Source of the DNA: Actinomycetota bacterium
GTDB taxonomy: Bacteria; Actinomycetota; Acidimicrobiia; Actinomarinales; Actinomarinaceae
NCBI GenBank assembly: GCA_002724835.1
Contig: PBPX01000060.1
Span: 1 to 15,756, forward strand
DNA: 15,756 nucleotides
Direction: 5' to 3'
In this document: positions 1-6,589 of the stretch, in pieces
How the letters are laid out: the number at the start of each line of letters is the position of its first letter
Position numbering within the stretch: position 1 is the first letter of the stretch
The notes under the pieces: generated by a model
Database searches by the model: none
What the model was told of the DNA's origin: nothing
Seen by the model: only the letters and a program-made list of their open reading frames with translations
Position numbers and translations under genes: made by a program

Positions 1-276
1 AATAGGTAGGCCATGAACATCCCAACCGAATCTTCTTTCTACATAGAAACCCCTCATAGTCCAGTATCTTGGAACAATGTCTTTGATAACTCCTGCTAAC
101 AAGTTCCCATAATGAGGACTTCCTGTAGGAAATGGAGGGCCGTCATAAAATCTAAATATTTTTGAGTCTTTTCTATTATTTACAGAATTTTCGAACGCAT
201 TGATTTCATCCCAATACTTAGCTATTTTCTCCTCATTATTTGCTAAATGAATATTATTATCTACTCTTTTGAACAT
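1..276 (-). CDS. ileS: Isoleucyl-tRNA synthetase, N-terminal 92 residues (partial)
   Basis: Reading the minus strand from the ATG at 276-274 gives 92 codons open to the window edge; the rest of this roughly 1000-residue enzyme lies outside. It charges tRNA-Ile with isoleucine in the cytoplasm. The visible part is the start of the class I catalytic domain: a helical N-terminus, then DGPPFPTGSPHYGN at residues 45-58, which carries the HIGH-type ATP-binding signature as HYGN, then IKDIVPRYWTMRG (64-76) and RRFGWDVHGLPI (81-92). The HYG form and the RRFGWDxHGLP block fit the eukaryote-like/actinobacterial IleS subtype better than the E. coli type; this is family knowledge. The fourth signature residue is Asn instead of the usual His. 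It is transcribed away from the TraR/DksA gene. A TAAAAT hexamer (291-286) lies 9 nt before the ATG. Confidence 0.95.
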   Translation of the reverse strand, partial: MFKRVDNNIHLANNEEKIAKYWDEINAFENSVNNRKDSKIFRFYDGPPFPTGSPHYGNLLAGVIKDIVPRYWTMRGFYVERRFGWDVHGLPI

Positions 277-285
277 ATCTCTAAG

Positions 286-291
286 ATTTTA
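286..291 (-). promoter_or_regulatory. Candidate -10 box for ileS
   Basis: TAAAAT on the minus strand matches TATAAT at five of six positions and ends 9 nt before the ileS ATG. I see no convincing -35 box. In such AT-rich DNA a match like this is weak evidence alone; it fits the short-leader pattern of other genes here. Confidence 0.35.
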
Positions 292-316
292 AATACTTTA
301 TTAAGAAAAGCACTGT

Positions 317-346
317 TTAACTTAACAAATAAATTATTTTTATAAT
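317..346 (+). promoter_or_regulatory. Candidate promoter for the TraR/DksA-lspA-rluA operon
   Basis: A perfect TATAAT at 341-346 has a TTAACT at 317-322 (four of six matches to TTGACA) with an 18-nt spacer. The start would fall near 353, giving a leader of about 50 nt before the ATG at 404. The -10 box lies within the loop and right arm of the inverted repeat at 324-355, so hairpin or cruciform formation, or a protein bound there, could affect this promoter. That last point is inference. Confidence 0.45.
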
Positions 347-355
347 TTATTTGTT
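324..355. repeat. Perfect 14-bp inverted repeat between divergent genes
   Basis: AACAAATAAATTAT (324-337) is followed by a TTTT loop (338-341) and its exact reverse complement (342-355). All but two base pairs are A-T. It lies between the divergent starts of ileS and the TraR/DksA gene, so it is unlikely to be a terminator for either. It overlaps a perfect TATAAT. Possible roles are an operator for a dimeric regulator or a leader structure; neither is shown. Confidence 0.7.
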
Positions 356-403
356 TTAATAAGAAATTTAGTAACATACATTAATTACTAAATAAAGATA
401 AAA

Positions 404-781
404 ATGAGTAGAAAATTAGCACAAACAACAGTTAATAAATTTAAAAAGAAACTTTTAGCTGAACAAAAGCAGCTAGAAGATCTTCTTAAAAGACATCAAG
501 AGGAGAGAGAAAGAATTAGACTTTCTGAAGCTTCTGCTGAAAGAAGTCCTGATCCTACATCTGCAGATGGTGGATCCATGGCGTTTGAATTAGAAAAAGA
601 ATTAACTTTAGATGAAAATACTAAACACTTATTAACTCAGATTGAGCATGCCTTAGTTTTAATAAAAAAGAAAAAGTATGGAAATTGTGAGAGTTGTGGT
701 TCTCCAATTCCTGTTGCCAGATTAGAAGCTTTGCCTTACTCAACAAACTGTAAAGATTGTGCAGCATTAATTGACTCTTAA
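404..781 (+). CDS. TraR/DksA-type zinc-finger protein
   Basis: A 125-residue protein with a long charged helical N-terminal half (about 3-45, rich in K, E, Q and R, likely coiled coil), a loop around 46-58 (RSPDPTSADGG), a second helix, and a C-terminal C4 zinc finger with cysteines 95, 98, 116 and 119 (CESC...CKDC). This is the layout of the DksA/TraR family, whose coiled coil enters the RNA polymerase secondary channel and alters initiation, in some members together with ppGpp. Actinobacterial members often sit next to lspA, as here. It is shorter than E. coli DksA (151 residues), and direct evidence of polymerase binding is absent, so I give no dksA symbol. No clear Shine-Dalgarno sequence precedes the ATG. 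Its stop overlaps the proposed lspA start by 11 nt, suggesting coupled translation. Confidence 0.88.
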   Translation: MSRKLAQTTVNKFKKKLLAEQKQLEDLLKRHQEERERIRLSEASAERSPDPTSADGGSMAFELEKELTLDENTKHLLTQIEHALVLIKKKKYGNCESCGSPIPVARLEALPYSTNCKDCAALIDS

Positions 782-1229
782 TAAACTTTACAAACCTTTA
801 GTAATTTCTATTTTTTTAGCACTTCTTGATAATTATGTAAAATATTACGTTCGACTAAACAATATCCAAGAATTAGTAGTAATTGAAAATTTCCTTACAA
901 TAGATTTAACATACAATACTGGCATTGCATTCGGACTTCTTAGTAACCAAACAAATATTACATTCGTACTTTCATTGATTGTTTTCTTTTGGTTGCTTAC
1001 ACAATTTAGTAATTTGGAAAAAAATACAATGGAATTTTATTCTCTTACTTTGATTCTCGGAGGAGCTATCGGGAATTTAGGTGAAAGAGGATACAATTTA
1101 ATTACTTTTAATGACGGTAAAGTTACAGATTTTATAGAGCTTTTATTTATTCCTAGCTTTAACTTTGCTGATTCATATATCACAATAGGTATATGCATGT
1201 TGATACTTTCGGAGTTAAAAAATAAATAA
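771..1229 (+). CDS. lspA: Lipoprotein signal peptidase (signal peptidase II)
   Basis: A 152-residue polytopic membrane aspartic protease that removes the signal peptide from diacylglyceryl-modified prolipoproteins at the membrane. Four hydrophobic segments are visible (about 8-22, 62-80, 88-105 and 128-148). Family blocks are present: LDNYVKYYV (19-27), NTGIAFG (49-55), GGAIGNLGERG (97-107), KVTDFIELL (117-125) and FNFADSYITIG (130-140). The catalytic aspartates should be D120 and D134, both intact. In the GNxxDR block the normally conserved Asp is Glu105. The start is TTG at 771: an in-frame TAA lies directly before it (768-770) and no in-frame ATG occurs until residue 87, beyond essential blocks. 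It overlaps the preceding gene by 11 nt, and a GGAG near its end (1211-1214) may serve the next gene. Confidence 0.93.
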   Translation: MTLNKLYKPLVISIFLALLDNYVKYYVRLNNIQELVVIENFLTIDLTYNTGIAFGLLSNQTNITFVLSLIVFFWLLTQFSNLEKNTMEFYSLTLILGGAIGNLGERGYNLITFNDGKVTDFIELLFIPSFNFADSYITIGICMLILSELKNK

Positions 1230-1890
1230 TCCAGAAATAATATTTCAAAATCAAAACTTTATAGTTTTTAATAAACCACATGGAATGTTAACCCACCCAA
1301 ACAGTAAATCTAATGAAAAAACTTTAAGGGATTTTCTACTTGAGGTAATTCCAGATGTAAAAGATTGGGGAGAAGAAAACAGAGAAGGCATAGTACACAG
1401 GTTGGATAGAGTAACATCTGGACTTATAGTATGTGCAATAAATCATGAGACATATATATCTTTGAAAAATAAATTCAAAGATAGGAAAGTAAATAAAAAG
1501 TATTTAGCGATAGTAGAAGGTCATCTTACCTCAGAAAGCGGCAAAATAGAATTACCAATAAAAAGATCAGAATCAAACAGATCAAAAAGAACCATAGGAA
1601 AGAATGGAAGATTATCTATTTCTGAGTATGAAGTCATTAAGAAGACCAGTGGATATTCACTAATAAGTATAAATCTTATAACAGGTCGGAATCATCAAAT
1701 TAGAGCTCAGATGGAATATTTAAATAATCCTGTAGTTAATGATACTTTATATGGAGCGGAATTGAATAAACTCATTCCAAGTAATGCTATTTGTTTACAT
1801 TCTAATAATTTAAATTTTAATTTATTTAATGATGAATTTTCCTTTGAATCTCCACATCCGGAATTTTTTAATAAAGTTCTGGAAGTGTAA
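1222..1890 (+). CDS. RluA-family 23S rRNA pseudouridine synthase, non-canonical start
   Basis: An RluA/RluD-type pseudouridine synthase, which isomerises uridine to pseudouridine in rRNA or tRNA. The catalytic motif HRLDRVTSG is clear, with its Asp at residue 62 counted from 1222, followed by KKYLAIVEG and the GRNHQIRAQMEYL block. The first ATG (1285) lies within the conserved FNKPHGM motif, so the true start must be upstream. The frame is open back only to 1219 (TAA at 1216-1218) and holds no ATG, GTG or TTG. I place the start at ATA 1222, 7 nt after a GGAG (1211-1214), giving 222 residues and an 8-nt overlap with lspA. A slip on the A6 run (1217-1222) making an LspA fusion, or a sequence error, are alternatives. 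There is no N-terminal S4 RNA-binding domain, as in E. coli RluA but unlike RluD. The target uridines cannot be told. Confidence 0.87.
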   Translation: MNNPEIIFQNQNFIVFNKPHGMLTHPNSKSNEKTLRDFLLEVIPDVKDWGEENREGIVHRLDRVTSGLIVCAINHETYISLKNKFKDRKVNKKYLAIVEGHLTSESGKIELPIKRSESNRSKRTIGKNGRLSISEYEVIKKTSGYSLISINLITGRNHQIRAQMEYLNNPVVNDTLYGAELNKLIPSNAICLHSNNLNFNLFNDEFSFESPHPEFFNKVLEV

Positions 1891-1907
1891 ATTTATTAAA
1901 AAACATT

Positions 1908-1913
1908 TACAAT
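1908..1913 (+). promoter_or_regulatory. Candidate -10 box for leaderless dnaE transcript
   Basis: TACAAT ends 6 nt before the dnaE ATG (1920), so transcription would begin at or next to the start codon. There is no Shine-Dalgarno sequence in the 29-nt spacer after the preceding gene. The same hexamer with the same 6-nt gap precedes polA (10508-10513). No clear -35 box is visible. Confidence 0.5.
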
Positions 1914-1919
1914 AAATCT

Positions 1920-4900
1920 ATGAGTAAATCTTTTGTACATCTACACGCCCACACTGAGTATTCGATGTTAGATGGGGCAGCTAAGATTGATGATTATCTT
2001 GATAGAGTTAAAGAGCTTAACCAACCTGGCGCAGCTATTACCGACCATGGGAACCTTTATGGTGCTTTAGAATTTTATCATTCAGCTTTAAAGAAAAAAT
2101 TAATTCCAATAATTGGATATGAGGCCTATGTTATTAATGATTCAAGATTTGATAGGCCTGATCGTGAAAATAATAAAAGGTATCATTTAACCCTTTTAGC
2201 TGAAAATACAGTTGGTTATTGGAATCTAGTTAAAATGGCCAGCAAAGCATTTACAGAAGGTTATTACTACAAACCAAGAGTTGATTATGAATTATTAAAA
2301 GACCATAGTGAGGGCATCATTGCTTTATCAGGATGCCTTGGAGGAGAAATTTCACAATTTTTAGCACCTGATGGATCAGTTGAAGAGGGCAATCAAGAAG
2401 GCGAGAGAAGCTTTACAAAAGCATTAGAGAAAGCTAGATTTTATCAATCAATTTTTGGCGAAAACAACTTTTTTATTGAATTACACAATCATGGAATTCA
2501 GCAACAAAAAATAATTTTACCTGATTTACTTAAAATATCTCAGGAGGTAGGAGCTCCTTTAGTCGCTACTAATGACTCACATTATGTAAATGAAGACGAT
2601 GCTTCTGCTCATGATGCACTGCTATGTGTTCAAACAAATGCAACATTAGACGATAATACAAGATTTAAATTTGATGGTTCAGGTTATTATGTTAAATCAT
2701 CTGAAGAAATGAGAAAATTATTTCCAGAAGAAAAATTTCCAAAAGCTTGTGATAACACCGTAGAGATTGCTGAAAGAATAGAATACAACTTTAGTTCTCC
2801 AAAGTATTATCTCCCTGACTTTCCCGTACCTGAAAAAAATAAAACAATTGAAGAATACTTAAATGAAAAAGTATATGAAGGAGCAAAAGAAGTTTACTCA
2901 GATATTTCTAAAGAAATCAAAGAGCGTATTGATTACGAGTTAGAAGTAATAAATTCTATGGGTTTTGCATCTTATTTTTTAATAGTTGGTGACTTAATGA
3001 ACTACGCTAAGGAAAATGAAATAAGAACAGGTGCTGGAAGAGGTTCCGCAGCGGGATCAATCGTTGCATACTGTCTTGGAATTACCGGTATTGAGCCCTT
3101 AAAGTACGGATTACTATTTGAGCGCTTCTTAAATAAAGGTAGAAAAGAATTACCAGATATAGATATGGACTTTGATGAAAGATATAGAAACGATGTTATA
3201 GAATATGTAATAAAAAAATACGGTGAAGATAAAGTCGCACACATCATTACATTTGCAACTATAAAAGCTAAACAAGCAATAAGAGATGCGGCTAGAGTGT
3301 TAGGTCTCTCATTTTCTTCTGGCGATAAAGTTGCAAAGTTAATGCCTCCAATGATACTTGGTAATACTGCAACAATTTCTGAATGTTTAAAACTAGATGA
3401 AGATAATAAGAGTGGATATAGTAAAGAGTTTTACTCAGCATCCTCAGAGTTAAGAGAGCAATATAAAAAAGATGAAGAAGTAAAAGAAATTATAAATATA
3501 GCACTTGGATTAGAAGGCCTAAGAAGACAAGATGGTATTCATGCAGCAGCTGTTGTTATTTCTCCAGATACAATTACTAATTTTTTGCCAGTTCAACAGA
3601 AAGGAAAAGAAGCTGAATTAGTAACTCAATTTGAAATGCACACAGTTGAACAACTGGGTCTGTTAAAAATGGATTTTCTAGGTCTGAGAAATTTATCTGT
3701 AATTGACAGAACATTAGAACTGATTGGTGATGAGAAGTTAGACATTGACAATATACCTTTAGATGATAAAAAAACTTTTGAATTACTTGCCGAAGGGAAA
3801 ATGACAGGTGTATTCCAATTAGAGAGCAGGGTAGCTCAGTCGACTTCAAGAAGTTTAAAAACAAGTACTTTTGAAGATATTGTTGCATTAGTTGCTCTTA
3901 TAAGACCTGGGCCTCTTGGAGCTGGAATGCATAATGAGTTTACTGATCGCGCTACAGGAAGAAAAGATATTGAATATTTACATAAAGATCTTGAAGAAAT
4001 ACTTTCCGAAACATACGGAGTAATTTTATATCAAGAACAAGTTATGCAGATTGCTCAAAAAATATCTGGATTTGAATTAGAAGAAGCAGATGAATTAAGA
4101 AAAGCAATGGGTAAGAAAATACCAAAAGTTATGGAAAAACAAAGAGAAAAATTTACAATAGGCGCTACAAAAAATGGCTATTCTGAACAATTTGCAATAG
4201 AACTTTTTGATCAGATTGCATATTTTGCTGGATATGGATTTAATAAAAGTCACTCAGTTCCATATGCGCTACTTGCTTATCAAACTGCTTATTTAAAAGC
4301 TAATTATCCAGCTGAGTATATAGCTGCTTGTTTAACTGCAGTAAAAAGAGATAAGGACAGGACTGCAATATTTCTTTCAGAGGCACGAGACTTAGGTGTT
4401 AAAGTTTCTACACCAGATATTAATGAAAGCCTTGAAGATTTTTCAGTAAGTAATAATGAAATAGTTTTTGGCATTTCTGCAATAAGAAATGTTGGAGATA
4501 TTACAGCTGAAAAAATAATTAATGAAAGACGAAATGGTCCATTTGAAACAATAGAAGAATTTTTATCTCGCATTGATTCTAGATCTTTAAATAAAAGAGG
4601 TATAGAAGCTATGGTTCAGGGCGGTGCATTCGACAGATTTGGATTTCCACGTAGAGGTGTTTTTGAATCAATAACTGACTTAATTGAAGATGCAAAGGAT
4701 TTGAAAAAAAACGGACAAAGCTCTCAAGGTTCTTTATTTGAAATAGACGATACTGAAAATAAAACAAAAATTCAAAATGTTGAATGGGATAAAAAGGAAT
4801 TACTAGATAGAGAAAGAGAAATGCTTGGGTTTTTTGTTAGTGAGGACCCTCTCGAGGGCTACGGAGAAGTTCTCAGATCTGATTCTTCACACTCGGTAGT

Positions 4901-5414
4901 TGAATTACTAGATTACTCAGAGGAGGAAGAGGTCAACGTCGTTATTGCTGGCTTAGTATCTAATGTTCAGAAAAGAGTTTCTAGAAGAGGGAACCCCTGG
5001 ATTCAATTTGATATTCAGGAGATTACAGGATCAGTGGGAGTTCTATTGTTTAACAAATTAGTAGATAAGTATAATGCAAATTTAGATGGGGAGCCTTATA
5101 TTAAAGTTACTGGAACTTATGTTGGGGGGTCTGAGAATATTATAAGAGCTAGAGATATTGAAGCAGTAGAGCCATCTAAAATGATACTGGACCAAGACAC
5201 TAGTCCACTAAGGATCTCTGTTTCAGAAGATATACTAGATAAAAATAATTTAATTCTTCTTAAAGAGCTTCTACAGAAGCACCCAGGAAATTCTAAAGTT
5301 GAGTTAGAGGTTAGCTCAGAAGGTGAAGTACCAAAATTATTAGAATTAAAATCTATAAAAATTAAGAAAACTACTGAATTAAGAAACGAAATAAATACAT
5401 TACTTTCAAATTAA
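1920..5414 (+). CDS. dnaE: DNA polymerase III alpha subunit
   Basis: The replicative polymerase subunit, 1164 residues, normal for DnaE. Order: PHP domain (about 1-290), C-family palm and fingers (about 300-870), tandem HhH region (about 880-930), and an OB-fold (about 985-1065, beginning near VVIAGLVSNVQKR). The palm has GAGRGSAAGS, PDIDMDF with D413 and D415, and KMDFLGLRNL with D585; these align with E. coli D401, D403 and D555. The PHP domain appears to keep a full metal site: H9, H11, D18, H43, E68, H89, C139, H191, D219 and H221. Such intact PHP domains act as the proofreading exonuclease in actinobacterial DnaE1 (family knowledge), so this one may proofread itself. The start is the ATG at 1920, directly before FVHLHAHTEYS. 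A -10-like TACAAT 6 nt upstream suggests a leaderless mRNA. Confidence 0.98.
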   Translation: MSKSFVHLHAHTEYSMLDGAAKIDDYLDRVKELNQPGAAITDHGNLYGALEFYHSALKKKLIPIIGYEAYVINDSRFDRPDRENNKRYHLTLLAENTVGYWNLVKMASKAFTEGYYYKPRVDYELLKDHSEGIIALSGCLGGEISQFLAPDGSVEEGNQEGERSFTKALEKARFYQSIFGENNFFIELHNHGIQQQKIILPDLLKISQEVGAPLVATNDSHYVNEDDASAHDALLCVQTNATLDDNTRFKFDGSGYYVKSSEEMRKLFPEEKFPKACDNTVEIAERIEYNFSSPKYYLPDFPVPEKNKTIEEYLNEKVYEGAKEVYSDISKEIKERIDYELEVINSMGFASYFLIVGDLMNYAKENEIRTGAGRGSAAGSIVAYCLGITGIEPLKYGLLFERFLNKGRKELPDIDMDFDERYRNDVIEYVIKKYGEDKVAHIITFATIKAKQAIRDAARVLGLSFSSGDKVAKLMPPMILGNTATISECLKLDEDNKSGYSKEFYSASSELREQYKKDEEVKEIINIALGLEGLRRQDGIHAAAVVISPDTITNFLPVQQKGKEAELVTQFEMHTVEQLGLLKMDFLGLRNLSVIDRTLELIGDEKLDIDNIPLDDKKTFELLAEGKMTGVFQLESRVAQSTSRSLKTSTFEDIVALVALIRPGPLGAGMHNEFTDRATGRKDIEYLHKDLEEILSETYGVILYQEQVMQIAQKISGFELEEADELRKAMGKKIPKVMEKQREKFTIGATKNGYSEQFAIELFDQIAYFAGYGFNKSHSVPYALLAYQTAYLKANYPAEYIAACLTAVKRDKDRTAIFLSEARDLGVKVSTPDINESLEDFSVSNNEIVFGISAIRNVGDITAEKIINERRNGPFETIEEFLSRIDSRSLNKRGIEAMVQGGAFDRFGFPRRGVFESITDLIEDAKDLKKNGQSSQGSLFEIDDTENKTKIQNVEWDKKELLDREREMLGFFVSEDPLEGYGEVLRSDSSHSVVELLDYSEEEEVNVVIAGLVSNVQKRVSRRGNPWIQFDIQEITGSVGVLLFNKLVDKYNANLDGEPYIKVTGTYVGGSENIIRARDIEAVEPSKMILDQDTSPLRISVSEDILDKNNLILLKELLQKHPGNSKVELEVSSEGEVPKLLELKSIKIKKTTELRNEINTLLSN

Positions 5415-5427
5415 TTAATATTTAATT

Positions 5428-5637
5428 ATGACATTTAATATAAACGATTTTCAAAATAGATTTAAGAAAAGAGCAGAAGCTGTAAAAAATAGATCTATGC
5501 CACCTGTTGGAGGAGATGAGAGATTAGCTTTTATAAAACAAGCTGAAGAGGACTATCAAGATTATATGATAATTTCTGATTCCGAATATGAAATTATCGA
5601 TGGTTATTTAGTGTTCAAATATAAGTTAGATTCTTAA
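5428..5637 (+). CDS. Small protein of unknown function, 69 residues
   Basis: I do not recognise this protein. It begins 13 nt after the dnaE stop on the same strand and is likely cotranscribed, although TAATAT (5416-5421) lies 6 nt before the ATG. The sequence has a basic amphipathic N-terminal part (FQNRFKKRAEAVKNR, residues 8-22), a short Pro/Gly turn (MPPVGGDER, 24-32), an acidic helix (AFIKQAEEDYQDY) and an alternating hydrophobic C-terminus (YEIIDGYLVFKYKL) that reads like a beta hairpin. There is no signal peptide, membrane segment or cysteine. Composition and codon use match its neighbours, so it looks like a real soluble cytoplasmic protein. Its stop codon overlaps that of convergent thyX by 3 nt within a TTAA. 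A DNA polymerase-linked role would be a guess from position only. Confidence 0.75.
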   Translation: MTFNINDFQNRFKKRAEAVKNRSMPPVGGDERLAFIKQAEEDYQDYMIISDSEYEIIDGYLVFKYKLDS

Positions 5638-6296
5638 TTTAAATTTTCTCCCATTGGAAAAATATTATGTATAACCTCTGCACAAGCTTTTGCAATTTCC
5701 ATGTGTTCTTTTTGAGTACCATTTCCTGCTCTAAGCTCAATGTAGTGTATCCAACTTCTTAAAGTTCCATTCATATACAATCTGCTAACTGTGTTACCCT
5801 CAGGCAAAACAGATCTTGCTTGTTCTTTAGCTATTCCAGAATCAATAGCCCAATTGTATGCATTGGTTGCAGCCTCAATGACTTCATTTTGTTTGGATGT
5901 CCACTCGTTTACAATTTCAGAATTATCAGTATCAATAGAGTTTTGTCTATTTTTTGGATCTTGCATTCTTGCTTCTCTTGTGACGAATTCTAAATCTTCG
6001 ACTGGATTTGCATACCTTTGACTAAATTCTTGGAAACTGAACGACCTATGTCTTAACATTTGTCTTGCAATATCTCTAGTTGTTTCAATCTCTAAACAAG
6101 CGCTTACCATTTCCAGAGGAGACCAATGTGCATTTTTAATAAGATAAGTTATTAACTTTTCACTTGTTTCTGTGTTTAATTGATTAGATGGGTTTGATAC
6201 ACGAGCACAAAATGCTACCAATTCTTGTGCATCAGAGATACCTTCATCACTAACCTCTTCAGTAGGTTTTGAATAACTTATTAATTTAACTTTCAT
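5634..6296 (-). CDS. thyX: Flavin-dependent thymidylate synthase
   Basis: A 220-residue ThyX, which makes dTMP from dUMP using FAD, NADPH and methylene-tetrahydrofolate. The ThyX signature is at residues 82-94: RHRSFSFQEFSQR, matching RHRxxS and SxR, but with Gln where many family members have Asn. Other blocks: AHWSPLEM (56-63), ARSVLPEGNTVSRLYMNGTLRSW (160-182), and ELRAGNGTQKEH (187-198), in which R189 matches the substrate-activating Arg of the T. maritima enzyme. The length is normal. The ATG at 6296 is 7 nt after TATAGT on the minus strand, suggesting a leaderless mRNA. It is the only minus-strand gene between dnaE and the small membrane protein. Its promoter shares 29 bp with the divergent gene at 6326. 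If no thyA exists elsewhere, this is the sole dTMP synthase; the window cannot show that. Confidence 0.96.
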   Translation of the reverse strand: MKVKLISYSKPTEEVSDEGISDAQELVAFCARVSNPSNQLNTETSEKLITYLIKNAHWSPLEMVSACLEIETTRDIARQMLRHRSFSFQEFSQRYANPVEDLEFVTREARMQDPKNRQNSIDTDNSEIVNEWTSKQNEVIEAATNAYNWAIDSGIAKEQARSVLPEGNTVSRLYMNGTLRSWIHYIELRAGNGTQKEHMEIAKACAEVIHNIFPMGENLN

Positions 6297-6303
6297 TTAT
6301 GTA

Positions 6304-6309
6304 ACTATA
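6304..6309 (-). promoter_or_regulatory. Candidate -10 box for thyX
   Basis: TATAGT on the minus strand matches the consensus at five of six positions and ends 7 nt before the thyX ATG, so the mRNA could be leaderless. It lies back to back with the candidate -10 of the divergent gene (6311-6316), all within a 29-nt gap. Confidence 0.4.
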
Positions 6310-6310
6310 T

Positions 6311-6316
6311 TAAAAT
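6311..6316 (+). promoter_or_regulatory. Candidate -10 box for the 87-residue membrane protein
   Basis: TAAAAT ends 9 nt before the ATG at 6326; TATATT (6306-6311) overlaps it. There is no Shine-Dalgarno sequence in the A-rich interval. Evidence is weak because of base composition. Confidence 0.3.
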
Positions 6317-6325
6317 AAAAAAAAT

Positions 6326-6589
6326 ATGTTTTTATTAAGAGCGATAGTTTTTTTTATACTTGTATCTTTAGTTTTAATACTTGGATATCCATTAATAATT
6401 GTTTACGACTTAGCAAACGGCGGTGATGGATTCGGTTTATGTGACAATATAGTTACTTGCTCTATTCCAATAAGCGAAGGCCCAAGATTACTAATCTTTC
6501 TAATAGGGGCATTTTTCTTTTTAGTATTCTTATTACGTTTAATAATGAAATATTTAAATAGTCTTGAAGAGAATAGTTCTATTCTTTAA
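6326..6589 (+). CDS. Small two-helix membrane protein, unknown function
   Basis: An 87-residue protein I do not recognise. Two strong hydrophobic segments (about 3-26 and 54-71) flank a loop of about 27 residues holding two cysteines (C39 and C45) and a Gly/Asp-rich stretch (NGGDGFG, 31-37). The C-terminus after RLIMKY is short and polar. Positive charges follow the second segment and precede the first (LLR at 3-5), which by the positive-inside rule suggests both ends are in the cytoplasm and the cysteine loop is outside; a disulfide there is plausible but inferred. It stands alone between divergent thyX and the convergent transporter gene, whose 3' end it overlaps by 11 nt. The start is the only ATG near the first membrane segment. 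Confidence 0.75.
   Translation: MFLLRAIVFFILVSLVLILGYPLIIVYDLANGGDGFGLCDNIVTCSIPISEGPRLLIFLIGAFFFLVFLLRLIMKYLNSLEENSSIL

Noticed and set aside
324..355. The palindrome as a transcription terminator.
   Set aside because: Both flanking genes start here and run outward, the stem is almost all A-T, and it overlaps a perfect -10 box.
3002..3888. Minus-strand open frames inside dnaE (3002-3247 and 3577-3888).
   Set aside because: They lie fully within dnaE and have no family-like motifs or start signals; they are shadows of the real coding strand.
5412..5428. TAATTAA-TAT-TTAATTA hairpin between dnaE and the 69-residue gene as a terminator.
   Set aside because: A seven-pair pure A-T stem is unstable and includes the dnaE stop and the next start; likely a product of base composition.
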